This document shows positions 1-8,404 of a stretch of DNA of 64,000 bases, one piece after another. The notes beneath the pieces are model-generated. The model saw only the letters and a list, made by a program, of their open reading frames with translations, made no database searches and was not told the origin of the DNA. Positions within the stretch are counted from its first letter, which is position 1; each line of letters begins with the position of its first letter. The position numbers and the translations under genes were made by a program. Source of the stretch: G963663315 sp965214205 (GTDB lineage Bacteria > Pseudomonadota > Gammaproteobacteria > Arenicellales > Poriferihabitantaceae); the NCBI GenBank assembly GCA_965214205.1, contig OZ243941.1, positions 1,922,001-1,986,000 of the forward strand, given 5' to 3'.

Positions 1-1
1 G

Positions 2-976
2 ACGTTGCAGGAACTTGGAGTATCGGCCTGCTCCTACACCGGCTTCCAGATTCCGATTCTGACCGACGGTTTCCATGGCAAGGCCAGAATAGAAAATATC
101 AACACGGAAAAAATACTCCGCGATCTGGAGCAGGGGCGGGTAGTCGTCGTGGCCGGTTTTCAGGGAATCAGCGGCGCTAACAATATCACCACCCTGGGCA
201 GAGGGGGCACTGACACCACGGCTGTCGCCATGGCCGCGGCGCTGCAAGCCGATGAATGCAGGATATTCACCGACGTGGACGGCGTTTACACCGCCGACCC
301 GCGAGTAGTGGAGAATGCGCACAGACTGGATCGGATTACGTTTGAGGAAATGCTGGAATTATCAGGCTCCGGAGCGAAGGTCATGCAGATTCGGTCCGTG
401 GAATTTGCGAGCAAATACAATGTCCCGTTGAAAGTGCTTTCCTCCTTCGAGCCGGGTCCGGGAACATTGATCAGTTATGAGGACAAAAATGTGGAAAAAC
501 CTTTGATTTCAGGCATTACTTCGGCGGATAATGAAGCCAAGATCACCATTCGCGGGGTGCCGGACAAACCAGGGATTGCCTACAGCCTGTTGGGGCCAAT
601 CTCCGACGCCCAGATTATTGTGGATATGATCGTCCAGAATATCGGACTGGACGGCTTGACGGATTTCACGTTTACCGTCAACCGGGACGACCTGCAAAGG
701 AGCATTGACCTGCTGGAACCGATTGTGAAATCACTGGGCGCCGAGACCTTGGCCGGAGACACCAATCTCGCCAAAATTTCAGTAGTCGGAGTCGGTATGC
801 GCTCACATGCAGGCATTGCAACCCGGATGTTTCATGCCCTGTCGGAGAAAGGAATCAATATTCAGATGATCTCCACATCCGAAATCAAGATTTCTGTTAC
901 TATCGACAGGGAATATGCAGAATTGGCGGTTCGGGCGTTGCATAATGCGTTCGAACTTGATCAAATCTACAAATAG
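2..976 (+). CDS. lysC: Aspartate kinase, C-terminal part (cut by window start)
   Basis: Catalyses ATP-dependent phosphorylation of L-aspartate, the first step toward lysine, threonine, methionine and diaminopimelate. The frame is open from the window edge, so the N-terminal kinase core lies outside. What is visible is the end of the amino-acid-kinase fold (GFQGISGANNITTLGRGGTD, then FTDVDGVYTADPR) followed by two ACT domains, about 540-760 and 770-960, which bind the feedback inhibitor. The second ACT has the typical SHAGIATRMFHALSEKGINI stretch. This matches the monofunctional, alpha/beta-translated LysC class rather than a fusion with homoserine dehydrogenase. It lies directly upstream of csrA and tRNA-Ser, a conserved gammaproteobacterial arrangement. 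Identity is secure; only the start is missing. Confidence 0.96.
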   Translation, partial: TLQELGVSACSYTGFQIPILTDGFHGKARIENINTEKILRDLEQGRVVVVAGFQGISGANNITTLGRGGTDTTAVAMAAALQADECRIFTDVDGVYTADPRVVENAHRLDRITFEEMLELSGSGAKVMQIRSVEFASKYNVPLKVLSSFEPGPGTLISYEDKNVEKPLISGITSADNEAKITIRGVPDKPGIAYSLLGPISDAQIIVDMIVQNIGLDGLTDFTFTVNRDDLQRSIDLLEPIVKSLGAETLAGDTNLAKISVVGVGMRSHAGIATRMFHALSEKGINIQMISTSEIKISVTIDREYAELAVRALHNAFELDQIYK

Positions 977-1104
977 ATGTTGTGAGGTAGACCTGAGTAC
1001 AGATTTTTGTGTTGGAAACTGGTATTAGGGTGTCAAAGGCAGACCAAAGTTTGACGAAGTATGAATATCAGTTAAACTGTAATTTAAAACGGGAGCATGA
1101 CAAA

Positions 1105-1353
1105 ATGTTGATCCTTACCCGCCGAATCGGCGAATCCGTATATATTGGTGATGATGTTCGTTTAACCGTACTGGGCGTGCGTGGAACACAAGTTCGAATC
1201 GGAATTAACGCGCCAAAAGAAGTTCCGGTCCACCGGGAAGAGATTTATTACCGCATCAAGCATGAGCAAGACGGTGTTGAGGACATTGATGATGACGGGA
1301 ATTATCATCATGAGTACGATGATGATGATGGCGGTGACCCGCACAACGTCTGA
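1105..1353 (+). CDS. csrA: Carbon storage regulator CsrA with acidic C-terminal extension
   Basis: CsrA is a dimeric RNA-binding protein that recognises GGA motifs in mRNA leaders and controls translation and stability of metabolic, motility and biofilm transcripts. The ATG at 1105 is chosen because it gives the canonical MLILTRRIGESVYIGDDV start and has GGGAG nine bases upstream; the open frame extends to 1009 without family support. Residues 1-57 match the family closely, including the RNA-contacting VHREE segment. The family is usually 60-65 residues, while this protein has 82. The extra tail after residue 58 is rich in Asp and His (EDIDDDGNYHHEYDDDDGGD) and is encoded partly by GAT repeats. 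The tail may modulate RNA binding; that is inference. Confidence 0.95.
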   Translation: MLILTRRIGESVYIGDDVRLTVLGVRGTQVRIGINAPKEVPVHREEIYYRIKHEQDGVEDIDDDGNYHHEYDDDDGGDPHNV

Positions 1354-1424
1354 CCGGTTCTAATCCAGCAACCCGGCCGCTGCCGAGCAAGGCGGCATGC
1401 GAGATGGTTGCGTCCATCAACAAC

Positions 1425-1515
1425 GGAGAGATGGCCGAGCGGCTGAAGGCGCTCCCCTGCTAAGGGAGTATACGTTAATAGCGTATCGAGGGTTCGAATC
1501 CCTCTCTCTCCGCCA
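1425..1515 (+). tRNA. tRNA-Ser (anticodon GCU)
   Basis: The acceptor stem GGAGAGA at 1425 pairs with TCTCTCC at 1505-1511, followed by a G discriminator and an encoded CCA at 1513-1515. The anticodon arm CTCCC-CTGCTAA-GGGAG gives anticodon GCT, reading AGC/AGU serine codons. A long variable arm (TATACGTTA...GCGTATC region) and the T-arm GAGGGTTCGAATCCCTC are present, as expected for a class II serine tRNA of 91 bases. The csrA-tRNA-Ser order is common in gammaproteobacteria. Confidence 0.97.
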
Positions 1516-1548
1516 TACTTGTCATGCCTAATTGCAGACATTCATACA

Positions 1549-2784
1549 TCAAATGATTCTGGATGCTATGAACTCGATATTCTCGCTTCCGACACCGTGC
1601 GCGGTTGCCAGTTCACGCCAGCGTCCGATTGCTGATTTTGTTTGATCAATCGCTTCATCAATGATCTTGCGGGGTAATTTGGCTTCCAGACCCAGCTGGA
1701 CAAGATTCGCTTTTTCTGGATTTTTTCCTTCACCCATGACCGTGGTACTTTGTTCGCCACGAGGCCCCCAGGAAAAAGTCAGATCATAAGCCGGAGAAAG
1801 GCTCCAGCCGCCATCCCGGCCCATCAGGAAACTGAAGTTTTTGGCATGGTCATCCCGGTTATGCGCCAACACGTTGAATACGGCCAGGCGATACATCTTT
1901 TCCACTTCTCGTATATCTCTGGTCAGAATCATGGTCAATGCGATCAGGTCTTCATAATCAAGAGACGGTGTCCTGAAATCGGAATGGAGCAGCCCGCCTG
2001 CGGTGTGACTATGTAACCGTTTGCCGTCATACCGATCAAATCTCCTTGTCGCAAAATAACCCGGCCCTTCATCGGATGGGAACAGATGGACGGGTTCCAT
2101 CTGCAAACCGGCATCTTTCGCCATCAGTGCATAGACGTACTCGATAGCGCCAGCATCGAGTCCATCGTTCACCGTTGGAAATTTGACCAGCCATGGATCA
2201 TACCCGGATTGAAGTCCGTAAATACCATGAATGACCCGTTCCCGATTATGACTGACACCAATCATAGCCTTGGGGCGCGCACCGGCAGATGAGCCGTTGA
2301 GCATTAAAAGCTCTCTCAATATGTTGGTTGCTTCACCTTCGAGAACCTGTTCGGCATGGGTAGCCAGTGTATCCAGATTAATATTTCCCGGAGATGTATT
2401 CCCGGTATGACAAGGTTCATAGACCAACGCTCCCATGCCCGTGTTTCCGACATGAGCCAGACGGTCCAGCGGCGAGAGTTGGTTAGGCGTAATGCCGTCC
2501 AAACGTACACTACGGTCCAGCAACAATCGCCCCCAGCCATCTGGCAGACTATCGCTGAAGACACCCGGAAGACCTCCAAACAAAAAAGGGTCGAATGTTT
2601 GTATACCTGGCTTCAGTGGGCATCTGATTGGTGAAATTTCCATTCCGCGATCAAGGAATGAGGCATCGTACTCAAAATAAATCCGATGCTCTCGACTCGC
2701 CAGCTTGCCTACAGCGATTGCCGTGTCATCAAACGAGAGGGCGACCTTAATCAGATTGATGGGGTCAAAGCTCACGTACGCCAT
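1549..2784 (-). CDS. hipA: HipA-family serine/threonine kinase toxin
   Basis: HipA toxins phosphorylate a cellular target (glutamyl-tRNA synthetase for E. coli HipA) and cause growth arrest and persistence; HipB neutralises them and represses the operon. The 411-residue protein has the HipA N-terminal subdomain (FGGLPGVFSDSLPDGWGRLLLD, about residues 68-90), a Gly/Ser-rich nucleotide loop containing the family phosphorylation region (NGSSAGARPKAMIG), the catalytic loop AHNRDDHAKNFSFL and the metal-binding SPAYDLTFSWGP. All kinase motifs look intact, so it should be active. It overlaps the end of the hipB-like gene by 13 bases, implying translational coupling. Its target cannot be predicted from sequence. 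Confidence 0.92.
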   Translation of the reverse strand: MAYVSFDPINLIKVALSFDDTAIAVGKLASREHRIYFEYDASFLDRGMEISPIRCPLKPGIQTFDPFLFGGLPGVFSDSLPDGWGRLLLDRSVRLDGITPNQLSPLDRLAHVGNTGMGALVYEPCHTGNTSPGNINLDTLATHAEQVLEGEATNILRELLMLNGSSAGARPKAMIGVSHNRERVIHGIYGLQSGYDPWLVKFPTVNDGLDAGAIEYVYALMAKDAGLQMEPVHLFPSDEGPGYFATRRFDRYDGKRLHSHTAGGLLHSDFRTPSLDYEDLIALTMILTRDIREVEKMYRLAVFNVLAHNRDDHAKNFSFLMGRDGGWSLSPAYDLTFSWGPRGEQSTTVMGEGKNPEKANLVQLGLEAKLPRKIIDEAIDQTKSAIGRWRELATAHGVGSENIEFIASRII

Positions 2785-3080
2785 CCCTTTTTACGTTTTT
2801 TTACCGGGCTGGGGTGCAATACCTCGTCAATGGACTGAAAATCCCTGTTTTTCGGTTCCAGCGCCGATACGATTTCCTCAAGCCCATCCAGTACCATCAG
2901 GAGCTTGAGAAAGGACTCCAGGGAAATCAGGCCTTTCTGCTCAAACTTGCGTAATGTTGGCAGACTTACTCCGGATCTTTTAGCCAGACCTTCCTGTGTC
3001 AAGCCCTGCTGCAAGCGCCTTGCTCTCAGGTGGATTGTAAGCTGTTGTTGCGCTCTGGATAGAGTGATAAGTGATTCCAT
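2772..3080 (-). CDS. hipB: HipB-like HTH antitoxin / autorepressor
   Basis: A small XRE-type helix-turn-helix protein (LRARRLQQGLTQEGLAKRSGVSLPTLRKFEQKGLIS) encoded just upstream of, and overlapping, hipA, which is the standard antitoxin position. It should bind HipA and repress the operon. The frame extends six codons further to a TTG at 3098, but the first ATG, at 3080, is preferred and gives 102 residues. No Shine-Dalgarno sequence lies before it. A TATAAT box reading on this strand at 3095-3090 would place the transcript start very near the ATG, so the mRNA may be leaderless. The C-terminus is basic (SPVKKRKKGWRT), longer than in many HipB proteins. Confidence 0.85.
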   Translation of the reverse strand: MESLITLSRAQQQLTIHLRARRLQQGLTQEGLAKRSGVSLPTLRKFEQKGLISLESFLKLLMVLDGLEEIVSALEPKNRDFQSIDEVLHPSPVKKRKKGWRT

Positions 3081-3120
3081 TGTATCAGTATTATACAATA
3101 AATTGATAATACTGATACAA
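3080..3120 (-). promoter_or_regulatory. hipBA operator/promoter: perfect 15-bp inverted repeat
   Basis: TTGTATCAGTATTAT at 3080-3094 is repeated exactly in inverted orientation at 3106-3120, with an 11-base spacer. The left arm lies inside a second dyad, TTGTAT-N7-ATACAA, at 3080-3098. The element overlaps a TATAAT box for the hipBA transcript and ends at the proposed hipB ATG. It is very likely the autoregulatory site of the HipB-HipA complex. The arrangement is seen directly in sequence; protein binding is inferred. Confidence 0.75.
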
Positions 3121-3200
3121 TAATATTAGTATTGAGTCCAATCAAGGCGGTGGCGAGAGAGGTATTACAGGACTCCAGCAACTCGATCAAAACCTCGTTT

Positions 3201-4370
3201 TCACAACCCGTCCAGAGCTTGTTTCAGGTCAATGATCAGATCATCAGACGATTCAAGGCCGGCGGAGAGTCGTACCAGTCCGTCGGTGATTCCTGCCGCC
3301 ATACGCTCCTCGCGGGGCATGTCTGCATGAGTCATGGTCACCGAGTGAGTGACCAGGGATTCGACTGAACCGAGATTCTCGGCCAGGCTCCATAGTTGGA
3401 GTGTGTCCATCAGCTTCTTGCCGGATGCGACTCCGCCTTTTACCTCGAACCAGAGCATGGAGCCGTGACCACTCGCCTGTCTGTCGGCCAGTTCCTTTTG
3501 CGGGAAGGAATCCAGTCCGGGGTAGGCGACGCGCTCGACCATCGGATGGGTTTCCAGGAATGTGGCGATTGCAAGCGCATTGGCCGATTGCGCTTCGAGC
3601 CGTGTGCTCATGGTTTTACATCCTTGCAGGGTATAAAACGCAACCATCGGGGACATATTGGAGCCGAGGCAATTTCTGACGAACTTGATGTCCTCCAGAT
3701 GGGCTTCGCTTTCCGCGGTAATGGAGCCGCCGACACTGATATTGTGTCCTTCCATGAATTTGGTCGTGCTGTGGAGCGTAATATCCGCGCCCAATTCCAA
3801 AGGCCGCTGGTAGTAGGGAGTGAGGAATGTGTTGTCCACCACATGGGGGATGCCATTCGCCCTGGCGATTTCAGAAATCGCGGCGATGTCGGTCAGCTTC
3901 AAGGTGGGGTTGGCCGGGGTTTCGGTGAAAATCAGCCGGGTATTGTCGCGAATCGCCTCCTTGACGTTGGCCGGTTCCGAGGTATCCACGAAGCTGGCTT
4001 GCAGGTTGAACCGGTTGAGCACCTTGGTCGTTACCCGGTGAGTGCCGCCATAAACCACATCGGACAGAATGACGTGATCCCCCGCATTTAAAAGTCCCAT
4101 CAGGGTACAACTGGTCGCCGCCATGCCGGTGGCGAAACAGGCGCTGCCAAAGCCGCCTTCAAGGGCGGTGATCCGATTCTCCAGGGCGACCACCGTCGGA
4201 TTCCCCGACCGACTGTACGAATAGCCCTTTTCCATATACGTGTCCACCGATTCCTGTACATACGTGGTTGACTGGTAGATCGGTGTCAGTATGGCGCCGG
4301 TAACCGGGTCCGGACTTACGCCGGCGTGCACTTCTCGGGTTTTGAAATCGGGTTGTCTGTCGTCACTCAT
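3201..4370 (-). CDS. PLP-dependent trans-sulfuration enzyme (cystathionine gamma-synthase/lyase family)
   Basis: A member of the Cys/Met metabolism PLP enzyme family, which interconverts homoserine derivatives, cystathionine, cysteine and homocysteine. The 389-residue protein carries the family signature around the PLP lysine (DITLHSTTKFMEGHN), the N-terminal TPIYQSTTYV, the SRSGNPT phosphate region and the C-terminal RLSAGLES. These show it is a full, probably active enzyme. Residues do not let me choose between synthase, gamma-lyase and related activities, so no symbol is assigned. An AGGA sequence six bases before the ATG supports the start at 4370. Upstream, at 4395-4419, TAATCGTGG occurs twice as a direct repeat and could be a regulator site. 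Confidence 0.88.
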   Translation of the reverse strand: MSDDRQPDFKTREVHAGVSPDPVTGAILTPIYQSTTYVQESVDTYMEKGYSYSRSGNPTVVALENRITALEGGFGSACFATGMAATSCTLMGLLNAGDHVILSDVVYGGTHRVTTKVLNRFNLQASFVDTSEPANVKEAIRDNTRLIFTETPANPTLKLTDIAAISEIARANGIPHVVDNTFLTPYYQRPLELGADITLHSTTKFMEGHNISVGGSITAESEAHLEDIKFVRNCLGSNMSPMVAFYTLQGCKTMSTRLEAQSANALAIATFLETHPMVERVAYPGLDSFPQKELADRQASGHGSMLWFEVKGGVASGKKLMDTLQLWSLAENLGSVESLVTHSVTMTHADMPREERMAAGITDGLVRLSAGLESSDDLIIDLKQALDGL

Positions 4371-4509
4371 AGCGCTTCCTGAATATGTTAGGGGTAATCG
4401 TGGATGGTAATAATCGTGGGCGGTAAAGCGGCGATTCTATCACCTGATTCCCGACCCGTGCATCTTGTTCAAGGGATATTCAATCAGAGATATGCCCTGG
4501 CCAAAAAGG

Positions 4510-6084
4510 TCAATCCTGGTTCTGCCGATAAAAATAGTCCTCCAGAAAGTCATCGAAAGACAACGTGTCACTCTCTTCAATTTTCTGGCGATCAACATGC
4601 GATTGCCGGGCCAGCGAGACGTATTTCTGATTGATCTCCTCCGACAGCGACTCCCGCTTGAACTTGCTTTCCGATATTTCAGAAGCCTGCATCGAAAACT
4701 CATAGAAGCTCAACTCCTGATCAAACATCCGGTTGATGATTCTGGCGGAAGGGGTGGCGTTGGAATCGGCTACCTTGGCGAATTGTTTTTCGAGGGTGGC
4801 CGAGTAATCATTGTGGCCGTTCACCTGATCCAGCAACCGGGCAATCGGAGAAATCCTGTCCAGCAGCGTGTTCATTTGTTCGCGGGCGTTGACCTCCCCC
4901 CCAGGCAGCTTAATGGTGGACTGTCGGTCGCGACCATACATGACCATCGTTTGCTGGTTTTTCCGGGTCATGGAAAACTCTTCCGGGGTCATCCGCGGAC
5001 TGTCCTCGAACAGGCAATACAACAGGAACAGGTCAAAAAACCGGACACAATCACCATGAATTCCAATGGGTTCAAACGGATTCAGGTCAATGCTTCGAAC
5101 TTCAACATATTGCACCCCCTGGCTGTTCAATATCCGGGACGGGCTTTGTCCAGAGGAAGTGACCCGCTTGGGCCGGATGGAAGAATAGAACTCATTTTCA
5201 ATCTGCAGGAGATTCGCGTTCAACTGCTGATAACCATCCACGGTCTTCACCCCGATCTTCTGGTACTCGGAATGAGGGGTCAGGATGGCATGGCGCAGCG
5301 ATTCCACGAAATCCTGGACACTGTTATAACTGATTTGAATGTCGGCCTGCGCCTCGTTACTGTATCCCAGCCCGCTCAATCGCAGTGACGTGGCGTCGGG
5401 CGCGTAAAAACTGTGCCCCTCCATCTCCTGAAGCTGGTGTTCCCGGCCTCTCAGAAAGGACCGGCATACGGCCGGGGAGGCGCCGAACAGATAGGTCGCG
5501 ATCCAGGAATTCCGGTGAAAATTCCGGATCAGGTCAAAATACTTGCCCGACGTGGCGTCCTGAAGCGGCTGTCCGTCATCCAGACCCAGATAATCCTTCC
5601 AGAATAGGTCGGGCATGGAAAAGTTGAAATGAATCCCGGAAACAGTCTGCATCAACGAACCGTACCGATGGCTCAATCCCTGCCGGTAGACCTCCTTCAT
5701 CCTGGCGACGTTGGAACTTCCGTACCGGGCGATCGGGATTTTCTCCTCGCTCTGCACGATACAGGGCATACTGTTGACCCACAGCTTTTCTTCGCCGATA
5801 TGCTGATAGGTGAAATGGTGGATGTCGTAGAGTTCCTTCAACAGGGCGTCAATATTGTCATGTACGCCGGTGACGAATTCCAGCAGGGATTCGGAATAAT
5901 CTGTCGTGATCGAAGGATGGGTAAGGCTGGAGCCAATGGCCCGGGGATGGCGGGTTTGCGCCAGCGTTCCGTCCACAGCCACGCGCAAGCTCTCCTTTTC
6001 CAGCCCCCTTTGCAGATGTTTCAAATGTTGGTCGATGGACCGGGATACCAGAGAATCGAGAGTCTTTTCTATTATTGTAGTCAC
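4510..6084 (-). CDS. gshA: Glutamate-cysteine ligase
   Basis: Joins L-glutamate and L-cysteine using ATP, the first and rate-limiting step of glutathione synthesis. The 524-residue length and motifs (RGLEKESLRV near the N-terminus, TDYSESLLEFVTGVH, VSGIHFNFSMPDLFW, and YVEVRSIDLNPFEPIGI) identify the E. coli-type GshA class. The start is a GTG at 6084 with no clear ribosome-binding site; the MTTIIEKTLDSL start fits the family length. It is divergent from dusA. No gshB is present in the window. The neighbouring trans-sulfuration gene, on the same strand 139 bases downstream, also concerns sulfur amino acids, which may or may not be meaningful. Confidence 0.95.
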   Translation of the reverse strand: MTTIIEKTLDSLVSRSIDQHLKHLQRGLEKESLRVAVDGTLAQTRHPRAIGSSLTHPSITTDYSESLLEFVTGVHDNIDALLKELYDIHHFTYQHIGEEKLWVNSMPCIVQSEEKIPIARYGSSNVARMKEVYRQGLSHRYGSLMQTVSGIHFNFSMPDLFWKDYLGLDDGQPLQDATSGKYFDLIRNFHRNSWIATYLFGASPAVCRSFLRGREHQLQEMEGHSFYAPDATSLRLSGLGYSNEAQADIQISYNSVQDFVESLRHAILTPHSEYQKIGVKTVDGYQQLNANLLQIENEFYSSIRPKRVTSSGQSPSRILNSQGVQYVEVRSIDLNPFEPIGIHGDCVRFFDLFLLYCLFEDSPRMTPEEFSMTRKNQQTMVMYGRDRQSTIKLPGGEVNAREQMNTLLDRISPIARLLDQVNGHNDYSATLEKQFAKVADSNATPSARIINRMFDQELSFYEFSMQASEISESKFKRESLSEEINQKYVSLARQSHVDRQKIEESDTLSFDDFLEDYFYRQNQD

Positions 6085-6172
6085 TTGGCGTTTTTCTTAC
6101 TGTTGATGGCAATTCAAGTTGGGACTATGACAGAGTCTGAATCCGTGACGGCATGGTAAAATCGGGAATACC

Positions 6173-7252
6173 ATGATTACCTCGCCCTCACTCCCACGAA
6201 AAACTTTCGCGGTTGCGCCCATGCTCGACATGACGGATCGGCACTGCCGTTCATTCTTGCGCCTCTTTTCACGAAATTTCAGATTGTATACAGAAATGAA
6301 AGTGGCGGGTTCGATTATTTACGGAGATCGAGGCCGATTTCTCGAATTTGACAGCGCGGAGCATCCCCTGGCGCTGCAGATCGGAGGTTGCAACCCGGAT
6401 GAACTCGCATTTTGTGCAGGAGTGGCCGAACAATGGGGCTATGACGAAATCAACCTCAATGTCGGTTGCCCGAGTGACCGGGTACAGAACGCGCAATTCG
6501 GAGCCTGCCTGATGGCGAAGCCCGAACTGGTCGCGCAATGCGTGAAATCCATGATCAACGCCGTATCCATCCCGGTCACAGTGAAAACCCGGATTGGCAT
6601 TGATGACATGGACAGCTACCGGAACCTGTCGAATTTTGTCAGCCAGGTGGCGGACGGCGGCGGCCAAACCTTTATCATTCACGCCCGCAAAGCCTGGTTG
6701 AAAGGATTGAGTCCGAAAGAGAACCGGACGATCCCGCCCCTGGATTACGAGACAGTGTACAGACTGAAAACAGAGTATCCGGAACTGAATATCATCATCA
6801 ACGGCGGCATCTGCAACGCAGACCAGATCGCGACCCATTTACAATACACGGATGGCGTCATGATGGGCCGGGAGGCGTACCGGAACCCCTGGATATTGCG
6901 AGAGATCGACCAGCGTTTCTTCGGCAGTCAAAGCGAGGCTGGCAACCAGGGCGGGGCAGCCTCAAAACCGGACGAATTCCGGACGCGCGGCGACCTGATT
7001 CGCGCATTCTTCCCCTACATTGAAGATCAGCTCGCCAAAGGCGCTTGTCTGTGGCATATCACCCGGCATATACTGGGGCTTTACCACGGTCAACCCGGCG
7101 CCAGGACCTGGCGGCGGCATCTGTCCACGCACGGTCCCGGAAAAAATGCCGGTCTTGAAGTGATTCAACAGGCGTTGAAACAGGTGGAGGATTCAGCGGA
7201 AAACGGTCAGATGGTTGACCAGCGCCCAACAAGGGTGGCGGCCTATGCTTGA
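6173..7252 (+). CDS. dusA: tRNA-dihydrouridine(20/20a) synthase DusA
   Basis: An FMN enzyme that reduces U20/U20a in the tRNA D-loop with NADPH. The 359-residue TIM-barrel protein starts FAVAPMLDMTDRHCRSFLR, which is characteristic of the DusA subgroup. The catalytic cysteine lies in NVGCPSDRVQNAQFGACLM, and FMN-contact motifs (VKTRIGID, FIIHARKAWLKGLSPKENR, NGGI, DGVMMGREAYRNPW) are all present. GGGA six bases before the ATG supports the start. Its stop overlaps the ATG of the following membrane-hydroxylase gene by eight bases, so the two are probably one transcript. Confidence 0.96.
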   Translation: MITSPSLPRKTFAVAPMLDMTDRHCRSFLRLFSRNFRLYTEMKVAGSIIYGDRGRFLEFDSAEHPLALQIGGCNPDELAFCAGVAEQWGYDEINLNVGCPSDRVQNAQFGACLMAKPELVAQCVKSMINAVSIPVTVKTRIGIDDMDSYRNLSNFVSQVADGGGQTFIIHARKAWLKGLSPKENRTIPPLDYETVYRLKTEYPELNIIINGGICNADQIATHLQYTDGVMMGREAYRNPWILREIDQRFFGSQSEAGNQGGAASKPDEFRTRGDLIRAFFPYIEDQLAKGACLWHITRHILGLYHGQPGARTWRRHLSTHGPGKNAGLEVIQQALKQVEDSAENGQMVDQRPTRVAAYA

Positions 7253-8039
7253 GTATCTGGATTTCGAGACCCTGCTGAGGCTGATCCCGTTCATCGCGAT
7301 CCTGACCTTGCTGGTAGTCTGGGAATTGATCTTCCCCAGGAGGGCAGGGTCCGGGCGCCGGCTCAGATGGCCGTCCAATTTCGGGATTTTCCTGATTGAC
7401 GTGGCCATGCTGGTGGCGTTGCCGGTCTCCGCGATCTCCGCCGCCCTGGTCTCGATAGAATACAAATTCGGCCTGTTTTTCCAGATGGAGGCCCCGTTCT
7501 GGCCGAAAGTCATTTTCTGCCTGATCGCGCTGGACCTGCTGGTCTACTGGCAACACCGGCTATTTCACCGGTTTCACATATTGTGGCGGGTGCATCGTAT
7601 GCACCATACCGATACCGCCTTTGACATCACCACGGCCCTGCGTTTTCATCCAATCGAAATATTCGTGTCGATATTGCTGAAAGCAGGCGTGATCATCCTG
7701 CTTGGCGCCCCCGTGCTGGCGGTCATTCTCTTTGAAATCATATTGAACGGCGCCGCCATGTTTAATCACAGCAACATCCGCATACCGCTATGGCTGGACC
7801 GGGTCGTTCGCTGGGTGATTGTCACCCCCGATATGCACCGGGTGCACCACTCCATTCATAAAAAGGAATACAGTCATAATTTCGGGTTCTGTCTGTCTGT
7901 CTGGGATCGGCTGTTCCGCAGTTATACCCCCCAGCCCGAAGACGGGCACCAGGCTATGGTCATCGGCCTGGAAGTATTCAACACGCCCGAAGAGGCCCGG
8001 CTGGACAAACTGATCAGCCAGCCGTTCAGGAACTCATAG
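7245..8039 (+). CDS. Sterol desaturase / fatty acid hydroxylase family membrane protein
   Basis: An integral membrane di-iron oxygenase of the fatty acid hydroxylase superfamily; substrates in bacteria include lipids, carotenoids and ether lipids, and none can be assigned here. The histidine clusters that bind iron are visible: HRLFHRFHILWRVHRMHHTD, FNHSN and MHRVHHSIHKKEYSHNFGF. Hydrophobic segments occur at about residues 10-28, 45-65, 80-100 and 140-170. The ATG at 7245 (264 residues) is preferred over a TTG at 7215 because it is preceded by AGGGTGG. It overlaps dusA by eight bases. Expression with dusA is likely, but a functional link is not obvious. Confidence 0.87.
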   Translation: MLEYLDFETLLRLIPFIAILTLLVVWELIFPRRAGSGRRLRWPSNFGIFLIDVAMLVALPVSAISAALVSIEYKFGLFFQMEAPFWPKVIFCLIALDLLVYWQHRLFHRFHILWRVHRMHHTDTAFDITTALRFHPIEIFVSILLKAGVIILLGAPVLAVILFEIILNGAAMFNHSNIRIPLWLDRVVRWVIVTPDMHRVHHSIHKKEYSHNFGFCLSVWDRLFRSYTPQPEDGHQAMVIGLEVFNTPEEARLDKLISQPFRNS

Positions 8040-8051
8040 ATACGACAGAGA

Positions 8052-8315
8052 ATGCCGATTCATCCGGAACTACTCAAGGCGCTGGTCTGCCCCGCTACAA
8101 AACTGCCTGTTTCCATGCTGGATTCGAACCGGCTGGAAAAACTGAATCATCTGATCAGTGAAGGCGCAATCGAAACCCTGGGCGGTCAACCCGTCAGCCA
8201 ACCCCTGACAGAAGCCCTGATCACCAGAAACAATCAAACCATCTACCGCGTCGAGCGGGGGATTCCGGTCATGCTGGAGGGACAGGCCATAGCCGCGGAC
8301 CAGATTGCGGGATAG
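8052..8315 (+). CDS. UPF0434/Trm112 family small protein
   Basis: An 87-residue protein of the YcaR/UPF0434 family, related to the eukaryotic Trm112 methyltransferase partner. The N-terminus MPIHPELLKALVCPATKLPV and the C-terminal YRVERGIPVML match the family. The usual zinc-ribbon cysteines are reduced to one in the VCPATK motif, as in many bacterial members. An insertion of about 20 residues (SMLDSNRLEKLNHLISEG) in the middle makes it longer than the 60-residue E. coli protein. It follows the hydroxylase gene by 12 bases, probably in the same operon. The bacterial role is not established. Confidence 0.85.
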   Translation: MPIHPELLKALVCPATKLPVSMLDSNRLEKLNHLISEGAIETLGGQPVSQPLTEALITRNNQTIYRVERGIPVMLEGQAIAADQIAG

Positions 8316-8404
8316 CCGGAATTGCGATCTGTGTCCCGACGGTTGCCAAATCCCGCAATTATTCGTAAAGTCAAATCGGAATCATACAAAACAAGAGTCC
8401 AACC

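Noticed and set aside
1425..3121. Possible integrated element at the 3' end of tRNA-Ser carrying hipBA
   Set aside because: I saw no integrase and no duplicated tRNA 3' end downstream of hipBA, so an attachment-site call is unsupported.
4465..5388. Open frame of 307 codons on the plus strand opposite gshA
   Set aside because: gshA has complete family motifs on the other strand; this frame shows no family resemblance.
8304..8359. Nine-base inverted arms ATTGCGGGA / TCCCGCAAT around the end of the UPF0434 gene
   Set aside because: The loop would be 38 bases, there is no T-tract, and the left arm is inside codons. It is probably coincidental.
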